A stretch of 64,000 nt of DNA from an uncultured Gemmiger sp. (GTDB taxonomy: Bacteria; Bacillota; Clostridia; Oscillospirales; Ruminococcaceae), in assembly GCF_934561205.1 (NCBI RefSeq), contig NZ_CAKTFU010000004.1, forward strand, positions 130,512 through 194,511, read 5' to 3'. The position numbers and the translations under genes were made by a program. Shown here in pieces: positions 26,559-36,017 of the stretch (position 1 is the stretch's first letter; each line of letters begins with the position of its first letter). The notes below the pieces were generated by a model, which saw nothing but the letters and a program-made list of their open reading frames with translations, was not told where the DNA came from and ran no database searches.

Positions 26559-27293
26559 ATGGCGTTTGATGTAAATGCGCCGATTTTGTTTGTGCTGGTT
26601 GCCATCATAATTTTGTTTGTGCTGGCGCAGTCGGTGTTTTTCCTGTGGCGGGCCGTGGCGCGCGCCAAGGAGCTGGGGATGCCCAAGCAGACGATTCGCA
26701 AGACCATTTCGGCGGCAGCGGTGTTTACCGTAGCACCGGCTGTGGCGATTCTGGTGGGGGTTATCTCGCTGAGCAAGAGCCTTGGCATTGCGCTGCCGTG
26801 GCTGCGGCTCTCGGTGGTTGGTTCGCTGACGTATGAGACGGTGGCTGCCGGAACCTCCCTGACCGAGCTGGGGCTGGACACCAATACCCCCATTCCCACG
26901 GCGACGGCGTATGTCACGGTGGCGGCGGTCATGACGGTTGGTATTATGATTGGCTTGCTGCTGGTGCCGCTGACGACCAAGCGCATCCAGGGAGGCCTGA
27001 CGAAAATCGGGGCCAAGGATCGCAAATGGGCCGATATTTTCAACAATGCAATGTTCCTGGGCATGATCAGCGCGTTTCTGGGGTATGTGTTCAGCGATGT
27101 GCTGGGCGCAGTGCACGGCGATTACACGGGGCTTATCCCTGTATTTGTCATGCTGACCTCGGCGGTGGTCATGGTTATCTGCGGTGTGGCGGCTATGCGC
27201 ACCAAAAAACGCTGGATTCAGGACTACGCCCTGCCCATCAGTATGCTGTGCGGTATGGCGGCATCCATCCCGCTGACGAGCTGGCTGAGCTGA
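26559..27293 (+). CDS. DUF5058 integral membrane protein
   Basis: The 244-residue protein has six or so membrane segments and a short basic loop (MPKQTIRKTISAAAVFT). The pattern fits DUF5058, found in Clostridia beside a second membrane protein and a peptidase, as here. It looks like one half of a two-part carrier. No ATPase or ion-coupling motif is visible, so transport is an inference from topology and context. Confidence 0.75.
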   Translation: MAFDVNAPILFVLVAIIILFVLAQSVFFLWRAVARAKELGMPKQTIRKTISAAAVFTVAPAVAILVGVISLSKSLGIALPWLRLSVVGSLTYETVAAGTSLTELGLDTNTPIPTATAYVTVAAVMTVGIMIGLLLVPLTTKRIQGGLTKIGAKDRKWADIFNNAMFLGMISAFLGYVFSDVLGAVHGDYTGLIPVFVMLTSAVVMVICGVAAMRTKKRWIQDYALPISMLCGMAASIPLTSWLS

Positions 27294-27307
27294 AAGGGGT
27301 GCGCAAA

Positions 27308-27988
27308 ATGGAAAAGACAGAACTGCAAAAGAAAGAAACCTATATCGAGAGTGTTCACCGCTGGGGGCGCATCTGGGGGCTTACGCTGCTGGCGCTGATT
27401 GTGGCGTACCCTGTTGTCGTATCGGTGATTTTCCACACCACGCCGGACTGGGCGGCGTTTGCCAAGGGCTTTTTGGCCATCGGCCCGATGTATTGGGCGG
27501 TGGGCATTGTGGAAATTTTTACCTATGTGCCTATGCTGGGCGCGGGCGGCACCTATCTTTCGTTTGTTACGGGCAACATCTCCAACCTGAAACTGCCCTG
27601 CGCCCTGGACGCCATGGAGCGCGCCGGGGTCAAGGCCAACAGCGAGGAGGGCGAGATCATCTCCACCATTGCCATTGCGGTGTCCAGCATTGTGACGACA
27701 CTGATCATCCTGGCGGGCGTTGTGCTGATCATTCCCCTGACACCGCTGCTGTCCAGCCCTGTGCTGGAGCCTGCCTTCACCCAGATTTTACCCGCGTTGT
27801 TCGGCGGTTTGGCGGTGGTGTTTGTGTCCAAGAACTTTAAGCTGGCGCTGGCTCCCCTGCTGCTGATGCTGGTGTTGTTCATCTTTGTCCCGGCGTTGAA
27901 CGCCTCCACTGTGGGTGTCATGGTGCCGGTAGGCGTCTTGTTCAGCCTGGGCGTGGCGCGTGTACTGTATAAAAAAGGCTTGCTGTAA
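27308..27988 (+). CDS. Integral membrane partner of the DUF5058 protein
   Basis: The 226-residue protein has about six membrane segments, with GTYLSFVTGNISNLKLPCALD between the second and third. The preceding gene ends 14 bases upstream and the M20 peptidase starts 19 bases downstream, so the three form one operon. I do not know a named family for it beyond this association. A heteromeric transporter is the simplest reading. Confidence 0.65.
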   Translation: MEKTELQKKETYIESVHRWGRIWGLTLLALIVAYPVVVSVIFHTTPDWAAFAKGFLAIGPMYWAVGIVEIFTYVPMLGAGGTYLSFVTGNISNLKLPCALDAMERAGVKANSEEGEIISTIAIAVSSIVTTLIILAGVVLIIPLTPLLSSPVLEPAFTQILPALFGGLAVVFVSKNFKLALAPLLLMLVLFIFVPALNASTVGVMVPVGVLFSLGVARVLYKKGLL

Positions 27989-28007
27989 GCCAAGGAGGTA
28001 CTATACA

Positions 28008-29444
28008 ATGTCATATCTGTGGTTGCTTTTGTTGATTCCGGTCGTGCTGGTGGCTGAGGTGCTGGTGCGTACGGCGCGTTTCAAGCCCGGCCCGGCCCCG
28101 CAAATTCCCGAGGGCGAGGAGGTCTTTGACCGCGACAAGGCGGTGGAAAACCTGCGCACCCTGATTCGCTTCAAGACGGTGTCCAACACCGACCCGCAGC
28201 TGGAAGATGACGCGGAGTTCCAAAAGCTCATCGACAAGCTGCCAGAGCTATACCCGCACGTCTTTGAAACCTGCAAGTTCGAGCGTCTGCCCGACCGCGG
28301 GCTGCTGTTTACCTGGGAGGGCAAACAGCACAGCGAGCCGAGCGTGCTGATGGCGCACTACGATGTGGTGCCCGTGGACGAGGCCGGTTGGAGCAAGCCC
28401 CCCTTTGAGGCAATTCTGGAGGACGGCGTGGTCTGGGGACGCGGCGCGCTGGATACCAAAGTCACCTTTAACGGTGTGCTGACGGCAGCCGATCACCTGC
28501 TGGCGCAGGGCTACCAACCCGAACAGGACATTTATTTCGCGTTCAGCGGCGGCGAGGAGGTCAACGGCCTAGGTGCGGTGCATATTGTGGATTGGTTTGA
28601 AGCCCACGGCATCACCCCCGCGCTGGTCGTGGACGAGGGCGGCGCCGTTGTGCAGGATGTGTTCCCCGGCGTCAAGCAGCCCTGCGGCCTGATCGGCATT
28701 GCCGAAAAGGGCATGATGAACGTCGAGTACACGGTCAAATCCGGCGGCGGTCATGCCAGCGCCCCCAAGCCGCACAGCCCGCTGGTGGCGTTGAGTGAGG
28801 CCTGCACCAAGATCGAGTCGAATCCTTTTGCGGCACATCTGACCAAGCCCGTGGCGGAAATGTTTGACACGCTGGGCCGCTACTCCAACTTTACCTACCG
28901 CATGATCTTTGCCAACCTTTGGCTGTTTGGCGGTGTGCTGGATTCCATCTGCCGCAAAAGCGGCGGCGAGCTGAACGCCCTGATGCGCACCACGGTGGCC
29001 TTTACCCAGGCTAAGGGCAGCGCCGGACGCAATGTTATCCCCTCCGAGGCAAAGATGATCAGCAACCTTCGCCTGAACCCGCAGGATACGATGGAAACTG
29101 CCCTGGACTACTTAAAGCAGACGGTCAACGACGCGTCCGTTGAGATGGTCAATCTGGAAGGCATGAACCCCAGCCCCATCAGCGAAACCAACTGCCCCGC
29201 ATGGGACAAGGTGGCGGGCGCGGTGGCCGCAACCTGGAAAGGCTGCCTGGTGTCGCCCTATCTGATGGTGCAGTGCTCTGACAGCCGCCATTACGGACGT
29301 ATCAGCAACCATGTCTACCGCTTCTCGGCGATGGATCTTTCCGCGGAGGAACGCGCTACCATCCACGGCAACAACGAGCGCATCCGCGTAGAAACGATCG
29401 GCCGCGCCGTAGAGTTTTATATCCGCCTGATGCGCCAGTGCTGA
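28008..29444 (+). CDS. Membrane-anchored M20-family peptidase
   Basis: The 478-residue protein has one N-terminal membrane helix (about residues 2-18), then a full M20 metallopeptidase: metal ligands in MAHYDVVPVDE and WGRGALDTKV, the catalytic GGEEVNG, and DEGG. It resembles the PM20D1/carboxypeptidase S group, which cleaves or forms N-acyl and peptide bonds. With the two membrane proteins before it, it probably processes the transported compound. AAGGAGG precedes the ATG. Confidence 0.87.
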   Translation: MSYLWLLLLIPVVLVAEVLVRTARFKPGPAPQIPEGEEVFDRDKAVENLRTLIRFKTVSNTDPQLEDDAEFQKLIDKLPELYPHVFETCKFERLPDRGLLFTWEGKQHSEPSVLMAHYDVVPVDEAGWSKPPFEAILEDGVVWGRGALDTKVTFNGVLTAADHLLAQGYQPEQDIYFAFSGGEEVNGLGAVHIVDWFEAHGITPALVVDEGGAVVQDVFPGVKQPCGLIGIAEKGMMNVEYTVKSGGGHASAPKPHSPLVALSEACTKIESNPFAAHLTKPVAEMFDTLGRYSNFTYRMIFANLWLFGGVLDSICRKSGGELNALMRTTVAFTQAKGSAGRNVIPSEAKMISNLRLNPQDTMETALDYLKQTVNDASVEMVNLEGMNPSPISETNCPAWDKVAGAVAATWKGCLVSPYLMVQCSDSRHYGRISNHVYRFSAMDLSAEERATIHGNNERIRVETIGRAVEFYIRLMRQC

Positions 29445-29457
29445 CGGCATAATAAAC

Positions 29458-29487
29458 CAGCCCCTGACCGTTTTCGGTCAGGGGCTG
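29458..29487. terminator. Shared terminator between the M20 operon and pdp
   Basis: A 13-bp perfect stem (29458-29470 with 29475-29487) and TTTT loop separate two convergent units. The T run is modest on both strands. Confidence 0.8.
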
Positions 29488-29506
29488 CTTCATTTTACGC
29501 GGTTTT

Positions 29507-30829
29507 TCAGAAGGTCTCCACGCCGTCAGCGGTCACGCGGGCGTAGACCAGCGGCGGCACGGCAGGCTTTTCGTCGCGGATGATAAGCCCGCTGCGGTAC
29601 ATTTCCTCGGCTGGGGCAAACAGGGATTCGTCATCGGCGTAAAAGGTGCAGATGCTCTCCCCTGCTTTTACGAAATCGCCCAGCTTTTTGCGCATCGTGA
29701 TGCCGGCGGCAAAGTCGATGGTATCCTCTTTTTTGATGCGCCCGGCACCCAGCAGCACGCTGGCATTGCCGATTTTCTCGACATCGTTTTTGTAGATATA
29801 GCCGTCCTTGGGGGCGGTCAGTGCAAAGCTGTATTTGGCCTTTTGAAATTTGTCAGCGTCGCGCAGTACGCTGACATCGCCGCCCTGCGCGGCAAACATT
29901 TGGCAGCATTTTTCAAAGGCGGAACCGTCCGCAATAACGCTTTCCGCCGTGGCACGGCAGGCGGCCATGTCACCCTTGCCGGCCAAAACCAGCATGTTGC
30001 TTGCAAGCTGCAGGCAGACCTCGGTCAGGTCAGCGGGGCCATGGCCCTGCAGGACAGCCATACTTTCGGCGACCTCCAGAGAGTTGCCGATGTTTTGGCC
30101 CAGGGGCTTGTCCATGTCGGTGATAAGCGCAGCTACCTTGCGCCCATGGGCGGTGCCGATGGAGACCATCAGCCGTGCCAGCTCCAGGGCGCTGTCCAGA
30201 TCCTTCATAAAAGCGCCGTCGCCCATTGTGACGTCCAGCAAAATGGCGTCCGAACCGGCAGCCAGCTTTTTGGACATGATGGAGGAGGCAATCAGCGGAA
30301 TGCAGCCGACGGTGGCGGTAACATCACGCAGGGCGTAGATTTTTTTGTCGGCCACAGCGATTTGCCCACTCTGGCCGATGACGGAAATACCGATGTCATT
30401 GACCTGCCTGAAAAATTCCTCCTGGCTCAGGCTGGTGCGGGTGCCGGGAACCGCCTCCATCTTGTCAATGGTGCCGCCGGTATGGCCCAGCCCGCGTCCG
30501 CTCATCTTGGCGATTTTTACGCCGCAAGCGGCCACGATGGGGGTGATGACCAGGGTGGTCTTGTCGCCCACACCGCCGGTGGAATGTTTGTCCGCCTTGA
30601 TGCCCGCAATGGCGGAAAGATCTACCATATCGCCGGAATGTGCCATGACATCGGTCAACTCGGCAGTCTCGGCGTCGGTCATGCCGCGCAGATAGATGGC
30701 CATCAGCAGTGCGGACATCTGGTAATCGGGCACGTCGCCCGCCACATAACCGTTTACGGCAAACGCCAGTTCCTCACGGTTCAGCGTACCGCCGTCCCGC
30801 TTTTTGGCGATGATATCATACATACGCAT
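29507..30829 (-). CDS. pdp: Pyrimidine-nucleoside phosphorylase
   Basis: This enzyme splits uridine and thymidine with phosphate to base plus (deoxy)ribose 1-phosphate. The family signature KHSTGGVGDKTTLVITPIVA and SGRGLGHTGGTIDK are present, with the C-terminal PYNP domain. Length (440) is normal. The ATG at 30829 follows AGGAG. It follows the nucleoside ABC transporter genes at a short distance, so uptake and breakdown are coordinated. Confidence 0.95.
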   Translation of the reverse strand: MRMYDIIAKKRDGGTLNREELAFAVNGYVAGDVPDYQMSALLMAIYLRGMTDAETAELTDVMAHSGDMVDLSAIAGIKADKHSTGGVGDKTTLVITPIVAACGVKIAKMSGRGLGHTGGTIDKMEAVPGTRTSLSQEEFFRQVNDIGISVIGQSGQIAVADKKIYALRDVTATVGCIPLIASSIMSKKLAAGSDAILLDVTMGDGAFMKDLDSALELARLMVSIGTAHGRKVAALITDMDKPLGQNIGNSLEVAESMAVLQGHGPADLTEVCLQLASNMLVLAGKGDMAACRATAESVIADGSAFEKCCQMFAAQGGDVSVLRDADKFQKAKYSFALTAPKDGYIYKNDVEKIGNASVLLGAGRIKKEDTIDFAAGITMRKKLGDFVKAGESICTFYADDESLFAPAEEMYRSGLIIRDEKPAVPPLVYARVTADGVETF

Positions 30830-30894
30830 AAGCAATTCTCCTAATACAAAAGCCGCCCGGCATTTGCGCGGCCGGGCGGCAAGGTGGGTAAAAA

Positions 30895-31887
30895 TCAGCG
30901 GCTGCCCTTATCGTAAGGAATACCCTCGGCCTTGGGGGCCTGCGAGTTTTTGGAGGTGAAAATCAGAATGATCATCGTGACGATGTACGGCAGCATCTGG
31001 TAGAAGTTGGAAATATCCTTGACGCCGTCGAACTTGGGAAGGAACGGCAGCGAGGCGCTGTATGCCGCAATGACCTTGAACAGTGCAAAGAACAGCGACG
31101 AAGCCAGAATCGGCAGCGGTTTCCAGTTGCCGAAGATCATAACCGCCAAGGCAAGGAAGCCGTAGCCGCCGACGCTGGAGTTGAAGCCGGAACCGGCTGC
31201 CAGCGTGTACGCCAGGCCGCCGATGCCGCCCAAAAAGCCGGAAATCAGCACACCTGCATAACGCATCTTGTACACGTTGATGCCCACCGAGTCCGCCGCC
31301 TGGGGATGCTCGCCGCAGGCGCGCAGACGCAGACCGAAACGGGTCTTGTACAGCAGCACATAGGATACGATGAACAATACAACGGCCACAGGGGTGGTCA
31401 GGTAGAAATACTTGAAGAACAGGTTGTCCCAAAAACCGGGATTTTCGGGCACGGGCAGACCCAGGGTTTCCTGCGTGATGCGCGCCCAGTTGGGAATAAA
31501 AATGGTGGTCAGGCCCTGACCCTGCAAGGCCCAGGTCATGACAACGGCAAACGCCGGGGCAAACTGGTTCAGCGCAGTACCGCCGATGGTCTGGTCGGCT
31601 TTGAGGTTGATGGCGGCAAAGCCCAGAAAAACTGAGAAGATCATGCCGGTAAGGCCCGCCACCAGAATGGCCGCGAACATGGAAAGCTGCGGGTGCAGGG
31701 CGCCGAAGCCGTTTTGGTCAAAGGCCTGCAAGGTCAGGCAGGCAAACAGCGCGCCGATGATCATCATGCCCTCAAGGGCAATGTTGATAACACCGGAGTG
31801 CTCGCTGAACATGCCGCCCAGCGCTACCAGCAGCAGCGGCACGGCAAACAAAATGGTCAGGCTGATCAGGTTGGCAACGATATTCAT
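30895..31887 (-). CDS. nupQ: Nucleoside ABC transporter permease, NupQ type
   Basis: The 330-residue protein has about eight to ten membrane segments and HSGVINIALEGMMIIGA near the N-terminus, a signature of the BPD-type permeases that pair with BMP lipoproteins. It overlaps the upstream permease by four bases and is followed by pdp. It forms the membrane channel with the permease encoded upstream and the double-domain ATPase. Confidence 0.92.
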   Translation of the reverse strand: MNIVANLISLTILFAVPLLLVALGGMFSEHSGVINIALEGMMIIGALFACLTLQAFDQNGFGALHPQLSMFAAILVAGLTGMIFSVFLGFAAINLKADQTIGGTALNQFAPAFAVVMTWALQGQGLTTIFIPNWARITQETLGLPVPENPGFWDNLFFKYFYLTTPVAVVLFIVSYVLLYKTRFGLRLRACGEHPQAADSVGINVYKMRYAGVLISGFLGGIGGLAYTLAAGSGFNSSVGGYGFLALAVMIFGNWKPLPILASSLFFALFKVIAAYSASLPFLPKFDGVKDISNFYQMLPYIVTMIILIFTSKNSQAPKAEGIPYDKGSR

Positions 31888-32999
31888 TTGTCGGTGCCCC
31901 CTTTCTGTTTGCGGCCGACGGCTGCCTTGGCAACGACACTGCGCATCAGCAGGGCGAAAGCCGCCAGATAGATGATAACGGCGATGACAATGTCGATCGT
32001 CTCCGAGGAATAGGCGGGCTGCATGGCGGCGCCGCCAACTTGGATGTAGCTGATGAACAGCGCCGAGAAGATGGTGCCGATGGGGTTGGAACTTGCCAGC
32101 AGCGCAACGGGGATGCCGTTGAAGCCCATACCCAGAATGGCCTTTTGCAGCACGAACTGACCCGTGCCGGCCAGGTAGTAGATGCCGCCGCCGATGCCGG
32201 ACAGCGCACCGGAAATGACCATGGAAAGCACAATGTTGCGCTTGGCGTTGATGCCCGCATACTGTGCGGCGTCACGGCTGAGACCGCAGGCCTTCAATTC
32301 GTAGCCGAAGGTGGTCTTTTGCAGCACGACCCACATCAAAACGGAGAAAGCAATGGTCAGCAGGACCGAGATGTTGATCCAGCTGGAACCACCGAACAGG
32401 GCAGTCAAAAAGCCTTTGGGAATGATGGCATCGGGGTTGGCGGAGGCCAGTGCGGCGGTGCGGTCCGAGTTGGAGGCACCCCACGCCGAGGCCAGCATGA
32501 TGGAATCATTGGCCAAAATCAGGTTGACCAGATACATGCCGATCCAGTTGAACATGATGGCGGTAATGACTTCGTTTACGTTGAAATATGCCTTGAACAG
32601 ACCCGGAAATACGCCCCAGATGGCACCGCCCACAGCGCCCGCCAGCAGGCAGACAAACCACGGCAGCTGAAACTGAATGGCACACAGCAGGGCAAAAAAG
32701 GCACCCATGGTGTACTGGCCGGAGGCACCGATGTTAAACAGGCCCGTCTTGAAGGCAAAGCCCACCGAAAGACCGCACATCATCAGGGGCGCGGCTTGGT
32801 ACAGCACCTTGGCAAACTTGTCCAGGCTGCTGAAACCGGTGGTCAGCATGGCGGCCATACCGCCCAAAGAGGCACCGGGATTCAGGATGACGAGCAGCAC
32901 AAAGCCCAGCACCAGACCGATGACGATGGACAGCAGGCTGGCCAGCACGCTTACGGCGGCGGGACGCTGCAGCAGCAGGGTTTTGTTTTGGTTTTTCAT
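31884..32999 (-). CDS. nupP: Nucleoside ABC transporter permease, NupP type
   Basis: The 371-residue protein has many membrane segments and FKTGLFNIGASGQYTMGAFFA, the permease motif of this family. It overlaps both neighbours by four bases. It is the second membrane subunit of the importer. Confidence 0.92.
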   Translation of the reverse strand: MKNQNKTLLLQRPAAVSVLASLLSIVIGLVLGFVLLVILNPGASLGGMAAMLTTGFSSLDKFAKVLYQAAPLMMCGLSVGFAFKTGLFNIGASGQYTMGAFFALLCAIQFQLPWFVCLLAGAVGGAIWGVFPGLFKAYFNVNEVITAIMFNWIGMYLVNLILANDSIMLASAWGASNSDRTAALASANPDAIIPKGFLTALFGGSSWINISVLLTIAFSVLMWVVLQKTTFGYELKACGLSRDAAQYAGINAKRNIVLSMVISGALSGIGGGIYYLAGTGQFVLQKAILGMGFNGIPVALLASSNPIGTIFSALFISYIQVGGAAMQPAYSSETIDIVIAVIIYLAAFALLMRSVVAKAAVGRKQKGGTDK

Positions 33000-34534
33000 T
33001 GCTGCATCTCCTTTTGCTTTTTGGCACCGGCCATGTACAGGCCCAGTTCCTCAACGGTAGTCTTTTTGGGGTCAAACTCGCCGACCAGCTCACCCTCGTA
33101 CATAACGAGAATACGGTCGGACAGGTTCATGACCTCGTCCAGCTCCAGGCTGACCAGCAAAACGGCCTTGCCCTTGTCGCGCTCAGCCACGATCTGCTTG
33201 TGGATATACTCGATAGCGCCTACGTCCAGGCCGCGGGTGGGCTGGACGGCGATCAGCAACTCGGGGTCTTTATCGACCTCGCGCGCAATGATGGCTTTCT
33301 GTTGGTTGCCGCCGGACATGCTGCGGGCAATCGTTGCGGGGCCTTGGCCGCTGCGCACGTCATACTGCTCAATCAGTCGGGTGGCATAGGCCTGCACGGC
33401 GGCGCTTTTGATAAAACCGTTCTGCTGAAATTCCGGCTGCCAATAACGCTGCAAAACAAGGTTGTCTGCCAGCGTAAAGTCCAGCACCAGGCCGTGCTTG
33501 TGGCGATCCTCAGGAATGTGGCTCATGCCCAGCTTGGAGCGCTCACGAATGGGGGCGCTTGTGATATCCTGCCCTTTCAGGGTGATGGTACCGGCGGTGG
33601 CTTTTTCAAGACCGGACAAACCATAAATCAGCTCGGTCTGGCCGTTCCCCTCGATGCCGGCAACGCAGACGATCTCCCCGGCGCGCACCTGAAAATCCAC
33701 GCCCTTGACGGCGTTGTTCTTGTGTGCCTTGCTGGGCACCACAAGACCCTTGACGTCCAGAATGACCTCGCCCGGCTCGCAGGGCTTTTTCTCAACGGCA
33801 AAATCGACATCGCGCCCGACCATCATACGGGACAGCTCCTCCTTGGAGGAATCGGCAATATCTACGGTGCCGATATAGCGGCCCTTTTGCAGAACGGTGC
33901 AGCGGTCGGCAACGGCCATGATTTCGTTCAGCTTGTGGGTGATGAACAAGATGCTCTTGCCCTCGGCCTTGAAACCGCGCATGATCTCCATCAATTCGTC
34001 GATTTCCTGCGGCGTAAGGACGGCGGTCGGCTCATCAAAAATCAAAATCTCATTGTCGCGGTACAGCATTTTAAGGATTTCGACACGCTGCTGCATACCG
34101 ACGGAAATGTCGCTGACCAGTGCGTCGGGATCTACGCGCAGACCGTACTTTTCGCTCAGGGCCATGACCTTTTTGCGCGCAGCATCTTTTTTGAGGAAAC
34201 CGAGCTTGGTATCCTCGACACCCAGAATGATGTTGTCCAGAACGGTAAAACATTCCACCAGCTTGAAGTGCTGATGCACCATGCCGATGCCCAGCGCGGT
34301 GGCCTCGTTAGGGTCGGTGATTTTTACCTCTTTGCCGTTCTTTTTGATGATGCCCTGTTCGGGCTGGTACATGCCGAACAATACGCTCATCAGGGTGGAT
34401 TTACCGGCACCGTTTTCGCCCAGCAATGCATGGATCTCACCCTTTCGCAGCTGCAGGGTGACATCGTCGTTAGCCTTGATGCCCGGAAATTCCTTGGTGA
34501 TGTGCAGCATCTCGATGACATAATTCTCTGCCAA
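32996..34534 (-). CDS. nupO: Nucleoside ABC transporter ATP-binding protein, NupO type
   Basis: The 512-residue protein contains two fused ABC domains. The first has Walker A GENGAGKSTL and signature SVGMQQRVEI; the second has an altered Walker A (GIEGNGQTEL) and SGGNQQKAII, as usual for the sugar/nucleoside importer ATPases. It has its own promoter after the bmp terminator, giving extra control over the importer relative to the binding protein. Confidence 0.93.
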   Translation of the reverse strand: MAENYVIEMLHITKEFPGIKANDDVTLQLRKGEIHALLGENGAGKSTLMSVLFGMYQPEQGIIKKNGKEVKITDPNEATALGIGMVHQHFKLVECFTVLDNIILGVEDTKLGFLKKDAARKKVMALSEKYGLRVDPDALVSDISVGMQQRVEILKMLYRDNEILIFDEPTAVLTPQEIDELMEIMRGFKAEGKSILFITHKLNEIMAVADRCTVLQKGRYIGTVDIADSSKEELSRMMVGRDVDFAVEKKPCEPGEVILDVKGLVVPSKAHKNNAVKGVDFQVRAGEIVCVAGIEGNGQTELIYGLSGLEKATAGTITLKGQDITSAPIRERSKLGMSHIPEDRHKHGLVLDFTLADNLVLQRYWQPEFQQNGFIKSAAVQAYATRLIEQYDVRSGQGPATIARSMSGGNQQKAIIAREVDKDPELLIAVQPTRGLDVGAIEYIHKQIVAERDKGKAVLLVSLELDEVMNLSDRILVMYEGELVGEFDPKKTTVEELGLYMAGAKKQKEMQQ

Positions 34535-34578
34535 TCGTTATACGCCCCTTTCCTGTAAAACACAGATTACTACCATAT

Positions 34579-34607
34579 AGTATACAGAAAAAACAACTTT
34601 TACACAA
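34579..34607 (-). promoter_or_regulatory. nupO promoter
   Basis: Minus-strand TTGTGT (34602-34607) and TATACT (34579-34584) with a 17-base spacer, downstream of the bmp terminator. Confidence 0.65.
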
Positions 34608-34669
34608 GAGAATTTGCGCAAAAACAGCAAAAAAACAGGGCTTTTTTGGACGTTCAATCTAAAATGCCC

Positions 34670-34709
34670 CGCAAAAAACAAAATGCCCCGCGCATTTCTG
34701 CGCGGGGCA
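34670..34709 (-). terminator. bmp terminator
   Basis: A 10-bp GC-rich stem (34684-34693 with 34700-34709) followed on the minus strand by TTTTGTTTTTT. It separates bmp from nupO, so the binding protein can be made in excess. Confidence 0.88.
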
Positions 34710-34725
34710 AACGAGTTACAGTTTA

Positions 34726-35826
34726 TCAGCCCTGGTAATCCACGGTGATGGCGGAAACTTCGGGGTGAACATCGGCGTCAAAGCTGGCGTCGATAACCAG
34801 AGAGCCGTCAACGATGCTCTTGTACAGAGTGTCGTACTGCTCCTTGGTGAACTTGCTGAACTTGCTGGTCTCCATGGGCAGACCGACGCAATCCTCAGCA
34901 GCGCCCAGGGTGGTCTCCTTGCCGGCGTAGGTTTCGGTGAACTTCCAGCCGTTGTTCATGGAGTCGGTCAGAGCCAGATTGACAGAGTTGGCGAGAGCCT
35001 TCATGGCAGAGGTAACAACGGTGTCGAACTGACCGGACTGGTCAACGTCAACGCCGATCATTTTGCCGCCGTTGGCCTTAGCAGCAGCGTCGCAGCTCGT
35101 GCAGACGGGACCGCCGCAGGCAAAGACGACCTCGGTGCCGGCAGAATACCAGCTGTCCATCTTGGTCTTGACCTCGTCGGTGGCTTTAAAGTCGCCGGAG
35201 TACCAGTAGTTGATGCTGACGTCAGTGGCGCCGATCTCCTTGGCAGCAGCCTCGGCACCCTGCACAAAGCCGTAGCCGTAGCGGATAACGGCAGGAACGG
35301 CCATGCCGCCCAGGAAGCCCAGCTTCTTGTAGCCATCATAAACAGCGGCGTAGCCTGCCAGGTAACCGGCCTGCTCCTCACGGTAGGTGATCAAAGCAGT
35401 GTTGGCGGCGGCAGTGGAATCGCCCAGATCAAAAGCGGAAACGTCCAGCGCCAGGAACTCAACATCGGGGTACTTGGCCTGAGCCTCAGCGATGGAGGAA
35501 CCGAACAGATAACCGGCGACAACGATAGCCTTGGCACCGTCGTTTACGGCGTTGTCCATCTGCTCCAGACGGGCAGAGTCGGAGTCCTCGGTGGGACGGT
35601 AGTAGTTGGCGTTCAGGTTGTTGGCGGCGCAGAAATCTTTGACGCCCTGCCAGGTGTACTGGTTGAAGGACTGGTCATCGATGTTGCCGACGTCGGTAAC
35701 GAAGGCAACGTCAGTCTTGCTGCCGGAAGCGGAACCCTGAGAAGCAGCGGAGGAAGCAGCGCCACCGCAGGCAACCAGAGAAAATGCCATAGCAGCGGCC
35801 ATAACCATTGCAAGGAACTTTTTCAT
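34726..35826 (-). CDS. BMP-family nucleoside-binding lipoprotein
   Basis: The 366-residue protein has a lipoprotein signal peptide with lipobox LVAC (Cys20) and a Ser/Ala-rich linker. The periplasmic-binding-like domain begins DVAFVTDVGNIDDQSFNQYTWQG, as in BmpA/PnrA. These proteins bind purine and pyrimidine nucleosides for an ABC importer, here nupOPQ downstream. The gene has a clear promoter and a long structured leader. Confidence 0.94.
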   Translation of the reverse strand: MKKFLAMVMAAAMAFSLVACGGAASSAASQGSASGSKTDVAFVTDVGNIDDQSFNQYTWQGVKDFCAANNLNANYYRPTEDSDSARLEQMDNAVNDGAKAIVVAGYLFGSSIAEAQAKYPDVEFLALDVSAFDLGDSTAAANTALITYREEQAGYLAGYAAVYDGYKKLGFLGGMAVPAVIRYGYGFVQGAEAAAKEIGATDVSINYWYSGDFKATDEVKTKMDSWYSAGTEVVFACGGPVCTSCDAAAKANGGKMIGVDVDQSGQFDTVVTSAMKALANSVNLALTDSMNNGWKFTETYAGKETTLGAAEDCVGLPMETSKFSKFTKEQYDTLYKSIVDGSLVIDASFDADVHPEVSAITVDYQG

Positions 35827-35881
35827 AGCTTTGTTCTCCTATTTCGGGGGCCGTACTTGTATGTAAGACCCGTACATTGTT

Positions 35882-35902
35882 GTGGAGGGCGAATCCCTCC
35901 AC
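35882..35902 (-). promoter_or_regulatory. Leader hairpin of bmp mRNA
   Basis: A perfect 8-bp stem (GTGGAGGG with CCCTCCAC) and 5-base loop lies just after the predicted transcription start of bmp, in a leader of about 80 bases. I do not recognise it as a known riboswitch; mRNA protection is equally possible. Confidence 0.45.
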
Positions 35903-35911
35903 GCTGTCTTT

Positions 35912-35940
35912 AGTATACCTTGTTTTACGATGTTTTGCAA
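35912..35940 (-). promoter_or_regulatory. bmp promoter
   Basis: Minus-strand TTGCAA (35935-35940), 17 bases, TATACT (35912-35917). Confidence 0.75.
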
Positions 35941-36017
35941 CATTTTGGCGGGAATAAAACATTACAAAACGATAACGAAACGAAGATTTGCCGCCGCATC
36001 GCCCCAAAATGCAGCAT

